A stretch of DNA of 64,000 nt from Geodermatophilus aquaeductus (GTDB taxonomy: Bacteria > Actinomycetota > Actinomycetes > Mycobacteriales > Geodermatophilaceae), in assembly GCF_900182545.1 (NCBI RefSeq), contig NZ_FXTJ01000005.1:1-64000 (forward strand), given 5' to 3'. The position numbers and the translations under genes were made by a program. Below are positions 1 through 11,453 of the stretch, piece after piece. Each line of letters begins with the position of its first letter. Position 1 is the stretch's first letter. The notes under the pieces are model-generated. The model was not told the origin of the DNA. It did no database searches and worked only from the letters and a program-made list of their open reading frames with translations.

Positions 1-190
1 GCGGCCAGGCCACGGGGTTATTACTTGGCACTGACTTTCGGCACGCTGTTGAGTTCTCAAGGAGCGGACGCACACCAACTCGACCCTCTCGGGCTTCCTC
101 GGTGGCTGCTTGTCCTACCTTACGCCGACTTCCGGAGTCCTGCACCGCTGGGGTGCTCCTCCGTGGCCCTCTCGGGCTCCGTCCGGCGCA
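1..190 (-). promoter_or_regulatory. rRNA operon leader with boxA (16S gene off the left edge)
   Basis: Read on the minus strand, positions 60-51 give TTGAGAACTC, the boxA-like antitermination element found in actinobacterial rRNA leaders. It is followed by the characteristic leader text CAACAGCGTGCCGAAAGTC, which in this group runs toward the start of 16S rRNA. The base composition and lack of a coding frame fit an untranslated leader. The 16S gene itself is not in the window, so the leader assignment rests on motif recognition. Confidence 0.72.
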
Positions 191-196
191 GAAAGA

Positions 197-225
197 ACCA
201 TACACGACTCTCAGAGGGCGTGCAC
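197..225 (-). promoter_or_regulatory. Probable rRNA operon promoter
   Basis: On the minus strand a -10 hexamer TATGGT lies at 202-197. The hexamer GTGCAC at 225-220 sits 17 bp upstream in the -35 position and is a weak match. The -10 is followed by a short AT-richer stretch and then the boxA leader. Placement between the dapB stop (267) and the leader fits the main promoter of the rRNA operon. A second -10-like TAAGGT near 116-121 could be another start point but has no visible -35. Confidence 0.5.
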
Positions 226-266
226 GGGGGTCTCGGTCACACCCGCGGGCCCCCGGGAGGTCCGGG

Positions 267-2866
<2,600 letters not shown>

Positions 2867-2906
2867 GCCAGCCCCGGCCCCGGACGGAGTCGGGTCGGCG
2901 ACCGTG

Positions 2907-5195
2907 TCAGGCCTCCGCGGGAGCGGAGGCGTCGGACGGGGCCGCGTCGCCGGCCGGAGCATCGCCGGCCGGGGCGTCGCCGCCCTCGGCGGCCACCGGG
3001 ACGAGGCTGATCTTGCCGCGGGCGTCGATGTCGGTGATCTCGACCTGCAGCTTGTCGCCGACGTTGACGACGTCCTCGACCTTGCCGATGCGCTTGCCGC
3101 CGCCCAGCTTGCTGATGTGGACCAGGCCGTCCTTGCCCGGCAGCAGCGAGACGAAGGCGCCGAACGGCGTCGTCTTGACGACGGTGCCGAGGAAGCGCTC
3201 CCCGACCTTCGGCATCTGCGGGTTGGCGATCGCGTTGATGCGGTCGACCGCCGCCTGGGCCGAGGGGCCGTCGGAGGCGCCCACGTAGATGGTGCCGTCG
3301 TCCTCGATGGTGATGTCGGCGCCGGTCTCGTCCTGGATCGAGTTGATCATCTGGCCCTTGGGGCCGATGACCGCGCCGATCTTGTCGACCGGGATGCGCA
3401 CCGTGGTCACGCGCGGGGCGTACGGGCTCATCTCGTCGGGGGCGTCGATGGCCTCGTTCATCACGTCGAGGATGTGCAGGCGGGCGGCGCGGGCCTGGGT
3501 CAGCGCCTGGGCGAGCACGTCGGACGGGATCCCGTCGAGCTTGGTGTCCAGCTGCAGGGCCGTGACGAAGTCCTTGGTGCCGGCGACCTTGAAGTCCATG
3601 TCACCGAAGGCGTCCTCGGCACCGAGGATGTCGGTCAGCGCGACGTACTGCGTCTTGCCGTCGACCTCGTCGGACACCAGGCCCATGGCGATGCCGGCGA
3701 CCGGGGCGCGCAGCGGCACACCGGCGTTGAGCAGCGACAGGGTGGAGGCGCAGACCGAGCCCATCGACGTCGAGCCGTTGGAGCCCAGCGCCTCGGACAC
3801 CTGCCGGATCGCGTAGGGGAACTCCTCGCGGTCGGGCAGCACCGGCAGCAGCGCCCGCTCGGCGAGCGCGCCGTGGCCGATCTCGCGGCGCTTGGGCGAG
3901 CCCACGCGCCCGGTCTCCCCGGTGGAGTACGGCGGGAAGTTGTAGTTGTGCATGTACCGCTTGCGCGTGACCGGCGAGAGCGTGTCGAGCTGCTGCTCCA
4001 TGCGGAGCATGTTCAGCGTGGTGACGCCCAGGATCTGGGTCTCGCCGCGCTCGAACAGCGCCGAGCCGTGCACCCGCGGGAGGACCTCGACCTCGGCCGA
4101 CAGCGGCCGGATGTCGGTCAGGCCGCGGCCGTCGATGCGGACCTTGTCGCGCAGGATGCGCTGCCGGACGACCTTCTTGGTGACGGCGCGGAAGGCGGCC
4201 GACACCTCCTTCTCGCGGCCGGCGAACTGCTCGGCCAGGGAGGCGACGACCTCGTCCTTGAGCGCGTCGGTGGCGTCGTTGCGCTCCTGCTTGCCGGCGA
4301 TCGACTGGGCCTCGGTGAGGCGGTCGAGGGCGGCGGACTCCACGGCGGCGTAGACGTCGTCCTGGTAGTCGAGGAAGCGGGGGAAGTCGGCGACCGGCTT
4401 GGCGGCCTTCTCCGCGAGCGCGGCCTGGGCCTCGCACAGCTGCCGGATGAAGGGCTTGGCGGCCTCGAGGCCCTGGGCGACGACCTCCTCGGTCGGCGCG
4501 GTGGCGCCGCCGCGGACGAGCTCGACGGTCTTCTCGGTGGCCTCGGCCTCGACCATCATGATCGCGACGTCGCCGTCGGGCAGGAGGCGCCCGGCCACGA
4601 CCATGTCGAAGACGGCGTCCTCGAGCTCGGCGTGGGTGGGGAAGCCGATCCACTGGCCGTCGACCAGCGCGACGCGGGTGCCGCCGACCGGGCCGGAGAA
4701 CGGCAGGCCCGACAGCTGGGTGGAGGCCGACGCGCCGTTGATGGCGAGCACGTCGTAGACGTGGTCGGGGTCCAGCGACAGGACGGTGATGACGACCTGG
4801 ACCTCGTTGCGCAGGCCCTTGGCGAAGGTCGGGCGCAGCGGGCGGTCGATCAGCCGGCAGGTGAGGATCGCGTCCTCGCCCGGCCGGCCCTCACGGCGGA
4901 AGAACGAGCCGGGGATGCGCCCGGCGGCGTACATCCGCTCCTCGACGTCGACCGTCAGCGGGAAGAAGTCGAAGTGCTCCTTGGGCTGGCGGCCGGCCGT
5001 GGTGGCCGACAGGAGCATGGTGTCGCCCATGCTGACGACGACCGAGCCGGCGGCCTGCTTGGCCAGCCGCCCGGTCTCGAAGGTGATGCTGCGGCTGCCG
5101 CGGCTGCCGTTGTCGATGACCGCGGTGGCGGTGGTGACCCCGTCCTCGGGGTCGTACTCGGCAGCGATGCTGCCCTGGGTGGTGGGTGCGGACAC
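2907..5195 (-). CDS. pnp: Polyribonucleotide nucleotidyltransferase (PNPase)
   Basis: A 3'-5' phosphorolytic exoribonuclease that can also add guanosine-rich tails. In actinobacteria it is central to mRNA turnover and stable-RNA processing. The product is 762 aa. Two RNase PH folds occupy roughly residues 20-150 and 340-490, with the [10 protein letters not shown] and [10 protein letters not shown] motifs. A KH domain follows ([15 protein letters not shown]) and then an S1 domain containing [12 protein letters not shown]. The C-terminal tail is Ala/Asp-rich. The GTG start has GAGGA five bases upstream. It follows rpsO with a 246-nt gap, the usual rpsO-pnp pair. Confidence 0.97.
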   Translation of the reverse strand: MSAPTTQGSIAAEYDPEDGVTTATAVIDNGSRGSRSITFETGRLAKQAAGSVVVSMGDTMLLSATTAGRQPKEHFDFFPLTVDVEERMYAAGRIPGSFFRREGRPGEDAILTCRLIDRPLRPTFAKGLRNEVQVVITVLSLDPDHVYDVLAINGASASTQLSGLPFSGPVGGTRVALVDGQWIGFPTHAELEDAVFDMVVAGRLLPDGDVAIMMVEAEATEKTVELVRGGATAPTEEVVAQGLEAAKPFIRQLCEAQAALAEKAAKPVADFPRFLDYQDDVYAAVESAALDRLTEAQSIAGKQERNDATDALKDEVVASLAEQFAGREKEVSAAFRAVTKKVVRQRILRDKVRIDGRGLTDIRPLSAEVEVLPRVHGSALFERGETQILGVTTLNMLRMEQQLDTLSPVTRKRYMHNYNFPPYSTGETGRVGSPKRREIGHGALAERALLPVLPDREEFPYAIRQVSEALGSNGSTSMGSVCASTLSLLNAGVPLRAPVAGIAMGLVSDEVDGKTQYVALTDILGAEDAFGDMDFKVAGTKDFVTALQLDTKLDGIPSDVLAQALTQARAARLHILDVMNEAIDAPDEMSPYAPRVTTVRIPVDKIGAVIGPKGQMINSIQDETGADITIEDDGTIYVGASDGPSAQAAVDRINAIANPQMPKVGERFLGTVVKTTPFGAFVSLLPGKDGLVHISKLGGGKRIGKVEDVVNVGDKLQVEITDIDARGKISLVPVAAEGGDAPAGDAPAGDAAPSDASAPAEA

Positions 5196-5299
5196 TGTGT
5201 CCTCTTCCTACGTCGCATGCGGCGACGTCCTCTTCGTGGCGTCCCGTGCCGGACTGCTCCGGGATGACCGGTCTTCGATCGAAGCCCACGGGGGTCGTT

Positions 5300-5315
5300 C
5301 CCCCTCCGGAGGGGG
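5300..5315 (-). other. Small GC hairpin in the pnp leader
   Basis: CCCCCTCCGGAGGGGG is an exact 16-bp palindrome in the 246-nt gap between rpsO and pnp, about 105 nt upstream of the pnp start. In several bacteria pnp mRNA is autoregulated through a leader stem cut by RNase III. This element is a candidate for such a structure, but it is short and has no loop in its simplest form. Confidence 0.3.
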
Positions 5316-5404
5316 GACATGCCCGGGGGCCACCACCGAGGACCGACCAGCGTCGGGGTGCGCGGCGCGGTGCCGTGGTTCTCGCGGAGCGGGTGCCCCA
5401 CGAG

Positions 5405-5437
5405 AGAGGGGACCGTCCCGGCGGGACGGTCCCCTCT
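5405..5437 (-). terminator. Hairpin terminator/attenuator after rpsO
   Basis: A perfect 15-bp inverted repeat (AGAGGGGACCGTCCC at 5405-5419 against 5423-5437) with a 3-nt loop, starting 4 nt past the rpsO stop codon. There is no T-tract, as is common in high-GC actinobacteria. It may act as a terminator or as a 3'-end stabilising and processing element upstream of pnp. Confidence 0.7.
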
Positions 5438-5441
5438 GAGG

Positions 5442-5711
5442 TCAGCGGCGCAGACCGAGCCGCTCGATCAGCGAGCGGTAGCGGTTGATGTCCGTCTTGG
5501 CCAGGTAGTTCAGCAGCCGCCGGCGACGGCCGACCAGCAGGAGCAGGCCCCGCCGGCTGTGGTGGTCGTGCTTGTGCTGCTTGAGGTGCTCGGTCAGGTC
5601 ACTGATCCGGCGGGTGAGCATCGCGACCTGGACCTCGGGCGAGCCCGTGTCCTTCTCGACCGTCGCGTACTCGGTCATGATCTGCTGCTTCGTCGCGCTG
5701 TCGAGCGCCAT
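5442..5711 (-). CDS. rpsO: 30S ribosomal protein S15
   Basis: An 89-aa primary 16S-binding protein of the 30S platform. The normal S15 length and the signatures [10 protein letters not shown] near the N-terminus and [19 protein letters not shown] in the middle are present. The ATG start has GGAGG six bases upstream. It is followed by a strong hairpin and then pnp, the widely conserved rpsO-pnp arrangement. The 127-nt gap to ribF on its other side presumably carries its promoter. Confidence 0.98.
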   Translation of the reverse strand: MALDSATKQQIMTEYATVEKDTGSPEVQVAMLTRRISDLTEHLKQHKHDHHSRRGLLLLVGRRRRLLNYLAKTDINRYRSLIERLGLRR

Positions 5712-5838
5712 GGAGGGCCTCCGGGCCAGGTCACGTGTGGCCCCCGGTCTGACTCACGGGGGCAGGTGGCACACATCGCCGCGTGATACACGGCGCCGTC
5801 GACATTACCAGCGCGGCCCGGGGCGGCCGCGGCGGTGA

Positions 5839-6807
5839 TCACCCGGCGGGGGGCAGGCCCAGCACGGCGCGGGTGCGGGTGACGTCGTCGGCCATGGCCG
5901 CGACCAGCTCGTCGACGCCGGCGAAGGCGGCCATCGGACGCAGCCGCGAGACGAACTCGACGCCGACGTGCTCGCCGTAGAGGTCGCCGGACCAGTCGAG
6001 GACGAACGCCTCGACGGTGCGCCGCGAGCCCTGGAAGGTGGGGTTGGTGCCCACCGAGACCGCGGCGGGCCGGCTGTCGAGGGTGCGGCCGGCGGGGTCG
6101 CGGGTGACCAGCGCGCCGGCGTAGACCCCGTCGGCGGGGATGGCGGTGAAGGGCGGGCACTCGACGTTCGCCGTGGGGTAGCCCAGCTCGCGGCCGCGCC
6201 GGTCGCCGCGCACGACGACGCCGTCGACCCGGTGCGGCCGGCCCAGCGCCCGCGCCGCGCTCTCCATGTCCCCGGCGGCGACGCAGGCGCGGATGTAGGT
6301 CGAGGAGATGGTGACCTCGCCGTCGGCGGAGGCATCGCCGGCCAGCGGGACGCCCTCGACGGCGAAGCCGAACCGGCGCCCCTCCTGGGTGAGCGTGGTC
6401 ACGTTGCCGGCGGCCTTGTGCCCGTAGGTGAAGTTCTCGCCGACGACGACCATCGCGGCGTGCAGGTGCTCGACGAGCACGCCGTGGGCGAACTCCTCGG
6501 GGGTCAGCCGGCTGAACTCCGGGGTGAAGGGCAGCACGCACATGCCGTCGACCCCGAGCCCGGCGACCAGCTCGGCCTTGCGGTCCAGCGAGGTGAGGAT
6601 CGCCGGGTGCGAGCCGGGCCGGACGACCTCGGTGGGGTGCGGGTCGAAGGTGACCAGCACGCACGGGCGGCCCAGGGCCCGCGCGCGGCCGACGGCGGTG
6701 CCGATCAGCGACTGGTGGCCGCGGTGGACGCCGTCGTACATGCCCACGGTGACCACGGTCCGGCCGAGGTCGGCCGGGGTCTGGGCCTGCCCGCGCCAGC
6801 GCTGCAC
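5839..6807 (-). CDS. ribF: Bifunctional riboflavin kinase / FAD synthetase
   Basis: Converts riboflavin to FMN and FMN to FAD in the cytoplasm. The product is 322 aa. The N-terminal nucleotidyltransferase module carries GMYDGVHRGHQ (HxGH-type) near residue 25 and the ISSTYIR motif near residue 170. The C-terminal flavokinase module starts around residue 185 with GRELGYPTAN and ends with a VEFVSRLRPMAAF stretch typical of the family. The GTG start at 6807 has GGAGG immediately upstream. Placement near truB and rpsO matches other actinobacteria, with three extra genes between ribF and truB here. Confidence 0.96.
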   Translation of the reverse strand: MQRWRGQAQTPADLGRTVVTVGMYDGVHRGHQSLIGTAVGRARALGRPCVLVTFDPHPTEVVRPGSHPAILTSLDRKAELVAGLGVDGMCVLPFTPEFSRLTPEEFAHGVLVEHLHAAMVVVGENFTYGHKAAGNVTTLTQEGRRFGFAVEGVPLAGDASADGEVTISSTYIRACVAAGDMESAARALGRPHRVDGVVVRGDRRGRELGYPTANVECPPFTAIPADGVYAGALVTRDPAGRTLDSRPAAVSVGTNPTFQGSRRTVEAFVLDWSGDLYGEHVGVEFVSRLRPMAAFAGVDELVAAMADDVTRTRAVLGLPPAG

Positions 6808-6838
6808 GCCTCCGCTCCCCGTGTCGTCGCCGGGTCGC

Positions 6839-7978
6839 TCAGGCGACCCGGTGCAGCCAGCCGCGGGTGTCGGGCACCCGGCCGTGCTGGATGTCGAGCA
6901 GGTGCTCGCGCAGGCCCATGGTGACCGGGCCGGGGGTGCCGTCGCCGACGGTGAAGTCGCCGGTGCGCGCCTTGACCTCGCCGACCGGGGTGATCACCGC
7001 GGCGGTGCCGCAGGCGAAGGTCTCGGTGACCGTGCCGTCGGCCACGCCGGAGCGCCACTCGTCGACGCTGAAGCGGCGCTCGGTGACCCGCATGCCGCGT
7101 GCGCGGGCGACCTCGATGAGCGAATCGCGGGTGATGCCGGGCAGGAGCGTGCCGGTGAGCTCGGGGGTGACCAGCTCGGCGTCGTCGCCGGAGCCGAGGA
7201 CGAAGAACAGGTTCATCCCGCCCATCTCCTCGACGTAGCGCTTCTCCACCGCGTCGAGCCAGACCACCTGGTCGCAGCCGGCGGCGATGGCCTGCTCCTG
7301 GGCGAGCAGGCTGGCGGCGTAGTTGCCGGCGCACTTGACGTCGCCGGTGCCGCCGGGCGCGGCCCGGATGTAGTCCTCCGACAGGTAGACCGACACCGGG
7401 TGCACGCCGCGCGGGAAGTACGCCCCGGCCGGGCTGGCGATGACCAGGAACAGGTACTCGTTGGCCGGCCGCACGCCGAGGAACGGCTCGGTGGCCAGCT
7501 GGTAGGGCCGGATGTAGAGGGTCTGGTCGGGCCCGGTGGGCACCCAGTCGCGGTCGGCGTCGACGAGCGCATCGACGGCGGCGATGAAGGCCTCCTCGGG
7601 CACCGGCGGCATCGCCAGCCGGCGGGCGCTGCGGGCGAAGCGGGCGGCGTTGGCCTCGGGCCGGAAGGTGGCCACGCTGCCGTCGGGCTGGGCGTAGGCC
7701 TTGAGCCCCTCGAAGATCGACTGTGCGTAGTGCAGCGCGGCGGTGGCGGGGTCGACCTGCAGCGGCGCGTACTGCGTCAGCCGCGCGTCGTACCAGCCGC
7801 GGCCGGCCTCGTAGCGGGCCACGAACATCGAGTCGGTGAAGTGCCGGCCGAAGCCCGGGTCGGCCAGCACGGCCGCGCGCTCGGCGGCCGGCCGGCGGGT
7901 CACGCCCTCCACGGTCACCGGCACGCCCTCGGAGAAGACCCGGGAGGAGGTGCGGCTGTCGGCGAGCGTGTCGGTCAT
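6839..7978 (-). CDS. ilvE: Branched-chain amino acid aminotransferase
   Basis: A PLP-dependent class IV aminotransferase that transfers amino groups between glutamate and the 2-oxo acids of Leu, Ile and Val. The product is 379 aa from the ATG at 7978. Motifs include YAQSIFEGLKAY near the active-site entrance, VKCAGNYAASL with the PLP-binding Lys region, and ACGTAAVITPVG at the phosphate-binding end. A GTG at 7987 would add three residues. It lies 31 nt before ribF and is preceded by a candidate -10 element and by the hairpin that ends the neighbouring gene. It is not part of the conserved truB-ribF core, so it looks like a lineage-specific placement. Confidence 0.95.
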   Translation of the reverse strand: MTDTLADSRTSSRVFSEGVPVTVEGVTRRPAAERAAVLADPGFGRHFTDSMFVARYEAGRGWYDARLTQYAPLQVDPATAALHYAQSIFEGLKAYAQPDGSVATFRPEANAARFARSARRLAMPPVPEEAFIAAVDALVDADRDWVPTGPDQTLYIRPYQLATEPFLGVRPANEYLFLVIASPAGAYFPRGVHPVSVYLSEDYIRAAPGGTGDVKCAGNYAASLLAQEQAIAAGCDQVVWLDAVEKRYVEEMGGMNLFFVLGSGDDAELVTPELTGTLLPGITRDSLIEVARARGMRVTERRFSVDEWRSGVADGTVTETFACGTAAVITPVGEVKARTGDFTVGDGTPGPVTMGLREHLLDIQHGRVPDTRGWLHRVA

Positions 7979-8034
7979 GTCTCCCACCTGGGCGTGCTCG
8001 GGGCGCGGACCGGCGGACGACCGGCCCGCCGACC

Positions 8035-8040
8035 ACAGTA
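8035..8040 (-). promoter_or_regulatory. Candidate -10 element for ilvE
   Basis: TACTGT on the minus strand fits the TANNNT -10 pattern about 55 nt upstream of the ilvE start and just past the upstream terminator. No convincing -35 is visible, so this is tentative. Confidence 0.3.
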
Positions 8041-8049
8041 GCGCCGGGG

Positions 8050-8083
8050 CCGGCGGCGGCCGGGAGCCGACCGCCGCCGCCGG
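8050..8083 (-). terminator. Hairpin after the MhuD-like gene
   Basis: A 10-bp perfect stem (CCGGCGGCGG at 8050-8059 with 8074-8083) and a 14-nt loop lie 12 nt beyond the stop codon of the MhuD-like gene on the minus strand. It probably separates that gene from ilvE. Confidence 0.5.
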
Positions 8084-8095
8084 ACCCGACCGGGC

Positions 8096-8419
8096 TCAGG
8101 GCCGGTCGGGCGCGGAGCTCTCGACGACCTCGTAGGACCACAGGTGGTGCGAGTCGCTGGCCGCCGGGGCGAGCTCGTCGCCGCCGCCCTGGTGGGCGCG
8201 CGCGAAGTCCTGGCTGCCCTCCCAGCTGCGGTAGGCCTCCTCGCTCTCCCATCGGGTGTAGACCAGGTACTGGTCGGTGCCCTCGATCGGGCGCAGCAGC
8301 TCGAACCACTCAAAACCCGGGGTCTTCTCGACCGCTCCGCCCCGGCCGCGGAAGCGCTCCTCGAAGCGCTCCTGGGCGTGCGGCGGCACCACGATCGCGT
8401 TGATCTTCACGACGCTCAT
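8096..8419 (-). CDS. MhuD-like heme-degrading monooxygenase (ABM fold)
   Basis: A 107-aa dimeric alpha/beta-barrel (antibiotic biosynthesis monooxygenase) protein. It opens with MSVVKINAI and runs parallel to Mycobacterium MhuD (remembered sequence), with the same LLRP and WES blocks. The MhuD active-site residues Asn7 and Trp66 fall at identical positions, and His76 sits one residue off MhuD His75. This supports oxygen-dependent opening of heme to release iron. The ATG start has GGGGA upstream; a longer frame begins at 8452. It is transcribed divergently from a HAD phosphatase and followed by its own hairpin. A generic ABM-domain function is the alternative. Confidence 0.8.
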   Translation of the reverse strand: MSVVKINAIVVPPHAQERFEERFRGRGGAVEKTPGFEWFELLRPIEGTDQYLVYTRWESEEAYRSWEGSQDFARAHQGGGDELAPAASDSHHLWSYEVVESSAPDRP

Positions 8420-8490
8420 GGGAATCCCCTTCCCGGCGCGGACGGCCGTCAACCCCTGCGCCGTCCGCCGCGCCCGGCGAGGATGACCCG

Positions 8491-9171
8491 ATGACCGAGG
8501 CCTCCCGTCCCGGCGTCCTGTTCGACGTCGACGGCACCCTGCTGGACACCAACTACCTGCAGGTCCTCGCCTGGTGGCAGGCCTTCCGCGACACCGGGCA
8601 CCCCGAGGTCTCCATGGCCGACTGCCACCGCGCGATCGGCATCGCCAGCGAGGAGCTCGTCACCCACCTGCTCGGCGACGACGCCGACGACGCCGAGGCG
8701 GTCTCGGAGGCCAAGACCGGCCGCTACGAGCCGCTGCGCGAGCTGGTCACGCCCTTCCCCCGCGTCGACGAGCTCCTGGCGGCCTGCCGGGAGCGCGGCC
8801 TGGCCGTGGTGCTGGCCACCAGCGGCAAGGAGTCCGACCTGGAGTGGATGGTGCCGGCGATCGGCGGGGAGGACGTCGTCGACGGGGCCACGAGCTCGGC
8901 CGACGTCGAGTCGGCCAAGCCGGCGCCGGACCTGCTGCAGACCGCCGTCGACGCCCACGGGCTCGACCCCGACCGGACGGTCGCGGTGGGCGACACGATC
9001 TGGGACGTGCGGGCCGCCCGCGACGCCGGCCTGCCCGTGATCGCGCTGACCTGCGGCGGGATCTCCCGGCAGGAGCTGCTCGAGGAGGGGGCCGACGAGG
9101 TCTACGACGACCCGGCCGACCTGCTCGCGCACCTCGACGAGTCGCTCGTCGGCAAGGTCGCCGGCAGCTAG
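8491..9171 (+). CDS. HAD-family phosphatase
   Basis: A 226-aa cytoplasmic hydrolase of the haloacid dehalogenase superfamily, phosphoglycolate-phosphatase-like type. Motif I is FDVDGTLLDT with nucleophile Asp12 and Asp14. Motif II is the LATSGK serine, motif III the Lys of SAKPAPD, and motif IV VGDTIWD. A helical cap lies between motifs I and II. The start ATG has GAGGA eight bases upstream. The gene is divergent from the MhuD-like gene (71 nt between) and ends 1 nt from the truB stop. The substrate cannot be read from the sequence. Confidence 0.9.
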   Translation: MTEASRPGVLFDVDGTLLDTNYLQVLAWWQAFRDTGHPEVSMADCHRAIGIASEELVTHLLGDDADDAEAVSEAKTGRYEPLRELVTPFPRVDELLAACRERGLAVVLATSGKESDLEWMVPAIGGEDVVDGATSSADVESAKPAPDLLQTAVDAHGLDPDRTVAVGDTIWDVRAARDAGLPVIALTCGGISRQELLEEGADEVYDDPADLLAHLDESLVGKVAGS

Positions 9172-9172
9172 C

Positions 9173-10093
9173 TCAGCCGGGCGGGAAGCCGACGGCGACC
9201 CGGGCGCCGGAGCCGGTGTCCTCGAGCAGCGCGACCAGCCGGCCCGCGGGGTCGACGGCCGCGGTGAGTCCCGGCCGCCCGGTGGCCGCGATCCGCTGGC
9301 CGTACCCCACCGCGCGGGCCTCCTCCTCGGACAGCCGCCGCTCGGGGTAGATGGCGGTGGCCGCCTCGGTCAGGCCGAGCACCCCCGCTCCCCCGCCGTC
9401 GGCGAGCGCGGCCGCGGCCTCCTCGACCGGGGCGGCCCGGTCGGTGGTGAACGGGCCCGACGCGGTGCGGCGCAGCGCGGTCAGGTGCCCGCCGACGCCG
9501 AGGGCCGCGCCGGCGTCGCGGGCGATGGCGCGCACGTAGGTGCCCGCGGTGCAGGCGACGGTGACCTCGACGTCGACCAGATCGGGCGTGGGCCGGGTGA
9601 TCCAGTGCACGTCGAGGCGGTGCACGGTGACCGCGCGGGGCTCGAGGACGACCTCTTCACCGGCCCGGACGCGGTCGTAGGAGCGGCGGCCACCGACCTT
9701 GACCGCGCTGACCGAGGAGGGCACCTGCAGCAGCGGGCCGGTCTGGGCCGCGAGCGCGGCGCGCACGGCGTCGTCGTCGAGGCCGCCGGCGGAGGTGGTG
9801 GTGAGGACCTCGCCCTCGCGGTCGTCGGTGACCGTCGTCTGCCCGAGGCGGACGGTGGCCTCGTAGACCTTGTCCGAGCCGCCGAGGTGGCCCAGCAGCC
9901 GGGTCGCCGTCCCGACGCCGAGCACGAGCAGGCCGGTGGCCATCGGGTCGAGGGTGCCGGCGTGCCCGACCCGACGGACCGACAGCACCCGGCGGGCCCG
10001 GGCCACGACGTCGTGCGAGGTCATCCCGCCGGGCTTGTCGACCAGCAGGATCCCCGGGGTCACGTCGGCGTCGGCGGCGCGGCGGCGGCTCAT
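9173..10093 (-). CDS. truB: tRNA pseudouridine(55) synthase
   Basis: Makes pseudouridine 55 in the T-loop of tRNAs. The product is 306 aa. The N-terminal catalytic domain has GILLVDKPGGMTSHD and HAGTLDPMATG, where Asp49 is the catalytic aspartate. The YDRVRAGEEV and ACTAGTYVRAIARD motifs follow, and a short C-terminal PUA-like part completes it. It is downstream of the MATE exporter (55-nt gap) in the rbfA-nrnA-MATE-truB order typical of actinobacteria. Confidence 0.96.
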   Translation of the reverse strand: MSRRRAADADVTPGILLVDKPGGMTSHDVVARARRVLSVRRVGHAGTLDPMATGLLVLGVGTATRLLGHLGGSDKVYEATVRLGQTTVTDDREGEVLTTTSAGGLDDDAVRAALAAQTGPLLQVPSSVSAVKVGGRRSYDRVRAGEEVVLEPRAVTVHRLDVHWITRPTPDLVDVEVTVACTAGTYVRAIARDAGAALGVGGHLTALRRTASGPFTTDRAAPVEEAAAALADGGGAGVLGLTEAATAIYPERRLSEEEARAVGYGQRIAATGRPGLTAAVDPAGRLVALLEDTGSGARVAVGFPPG

Positions 10094-10148
10094 GCTGGGG
10101 TCCCCGCGGAGACGTGGAGCGCCAGCGGAGCGTCTTCGTGGGGTGAGC

Positions 10149-11453
10149 TCACGTCCCCACCGTCGCAGGTGCCGTGAGCCACCGGTCCCCCGCCACCCGG
10201 GCCAGGACGGCGACCAGCCGCAGCACGATGAACGCCGTCAGCCCCGTCCAGACGCCGGCCAGGCCCCAGCCCAGCGGGCCGGACAGCAGCGACAGCGGGA
10301 GGAAGCCGACGAGCGCGGCGCCGACGGTGACCGTGCGCAGGTAGCCGACGTCGCCGGCGCCCATGAGCACGCCGTCGAGGGCGAACACGACGCCGGCCAG
10401 CGGCTGGAACCCGGCCAGGAACCACCAGACGAGCTCGGCCTGGGCGCGCACCGCGGGGTCGTCGGTGAACAGCGGGACCAGCAGGTCGCGGCCGGCCAGC
10501 AGCAGCGCCGCGACCAGCACGCCGGTGCCCAGGCCCCACAGCGTGACCCGGCGGGCGGTGGCGCGGGCGTCGTCGGGCCGGCCGGCGCCGAGGGCGTGGC
10601 CGACGAGGGTCTGCGCGGCGATGGCGTAGGCGTCGAGGACGAGCGCGAGGAAGAGGAACAGCTGCAGCGCGATCTGGTGGGCGCCGAGCTGTGCCTGCCC
10701 GGCGCGAGCGGCGACCCCCGCGGCGACGAGGAAGGACAGCTGCAGCACGGTGGCGCGCAGCAGCAGGTCGCGGCCGAGGACGAGCTGGGCCCGGACGGCG
10801 GCCGGCCGGAACCGCCAGTCGGCGTCCTCGCGCAGCAGCGCCCGCACGAACAGCGCCGCCGTCAGCGACTGCCCGGCGAGGTTGGCGACGGCGGAGCCCG
10901 GCAGCCCCAGGCCGGCCGGGTACACCAGCAGCGGGCACAGGACGAGGCTCAGCAGGCTCCCGGCCAGCACGAAGCGCACCGGCCGGCGCAGGTCCTGCAC
11001 CCCGCGCAGCCAGCCGTTGCCGGCCAGCGAGACGAGCAGCAGCGGCGCGCCGCAGCCGGCAATCCGCAGCCACTGCTCCCCCGCCGCGGCCACCTCGCCG
11101 GGGCCGCCGGCCAGGAGGCGGGTCAGCGGGCCGGCCAGGACCTGGAACAGCAGCACGACGGCGGCCCCGAGCAGCAGCGCCAGCCAGGTGGCCTGCACGC
11201 CCTCGGCGACCGCCCCCGGGCGGTCCCCCGCCCCGGCGCGGCGGGCGGCGCGGGCGGTGGTGCCGTAGGCGAGGAAGTTCAGCAGCGCGGCGGCCCAGGC
11301 CAGCAGCCCGCCGCCGACGGCCAGGCCGCCGAGCGCGACGGTGCCCAGGTTGCCCACCACGGCGGTGTCGACGAGCAGGTACAGCGGCTCGGCCGCCAGC
11401 ACCACGAGCGCCGGGACGGCGAGCCCCGGCACCGAGGGCTGACGCGCGCTCAC
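10149..11453 (-). CDS. MATE-family efflux transporter (DinF-like)
   Basis: An integral membrane antiporter of 434 aa with about twelve hydrophobic segments in two symmetric halves. The family-type N-terminus EPLYLLVDTAVVGNLG begins the first helix and GAHQIALQLFLF begins the second half. MATE proteins export organic cations or drugs using Na+ or H+ gradients. The GTG start at 11453 overlaps the nrnA stop by 4 bp (GTGA). The nrnA-MATE pair matches Rv2837c-Rv2836c (dinF) in Mycobacterium. The substrate is unknown. Confidence 0.9.
   Translation of the reverse strand: MSARQPSVPGLAVPALVVLAAEPLYLLVDTAVVGNLGTVALGGLAVGGGLLAWAAALLNFLAYGTTARAARRAGAGDRPGAVAEGVQATWLALLLGAAVVLLFQVLAGPLTRLLAGGPGEVAAAGEQWLRIAGCGAPLLLVSLAGNGWLRGVQDLRRPVRFVLAGSLLSLVLCPLLVYPAGLGLPGSAVANLAGQSLTAALFVRALLREDADWRFRPAAVRAQLVLGRDLLLRATVLQLSFLVAAGVAARAGQAQLGAHQIALQLFLFLALVLDAYAIAAQTLVGHALGAGRPDDARATARRVTLWGLGTGVLVAALLLAGRDLLVPLFTDDPAVRAQAELVWWFLAGFQPLAGVVFALDGVLMGAGDVGYLRTVTVGAALVGFLPLSLLSGPLGWGLAGVWTGLTAFIVLRLVAVLARVAGDRWLTAPATVGT

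Noticed and set aside
116..121. Second rRNA promoter (TAAGGT)
   Set aside because: No matching -35 at 16-18 bp; kept only as a remark with the main promoter.
8420..8490. Operator in the divergent gap between the MhuD-like and HAD genes
   Set aside because: Only a 7-bp imperfect inverted repeat in GC-rich sequence; no IdeR- or Fur-like pattern visible.
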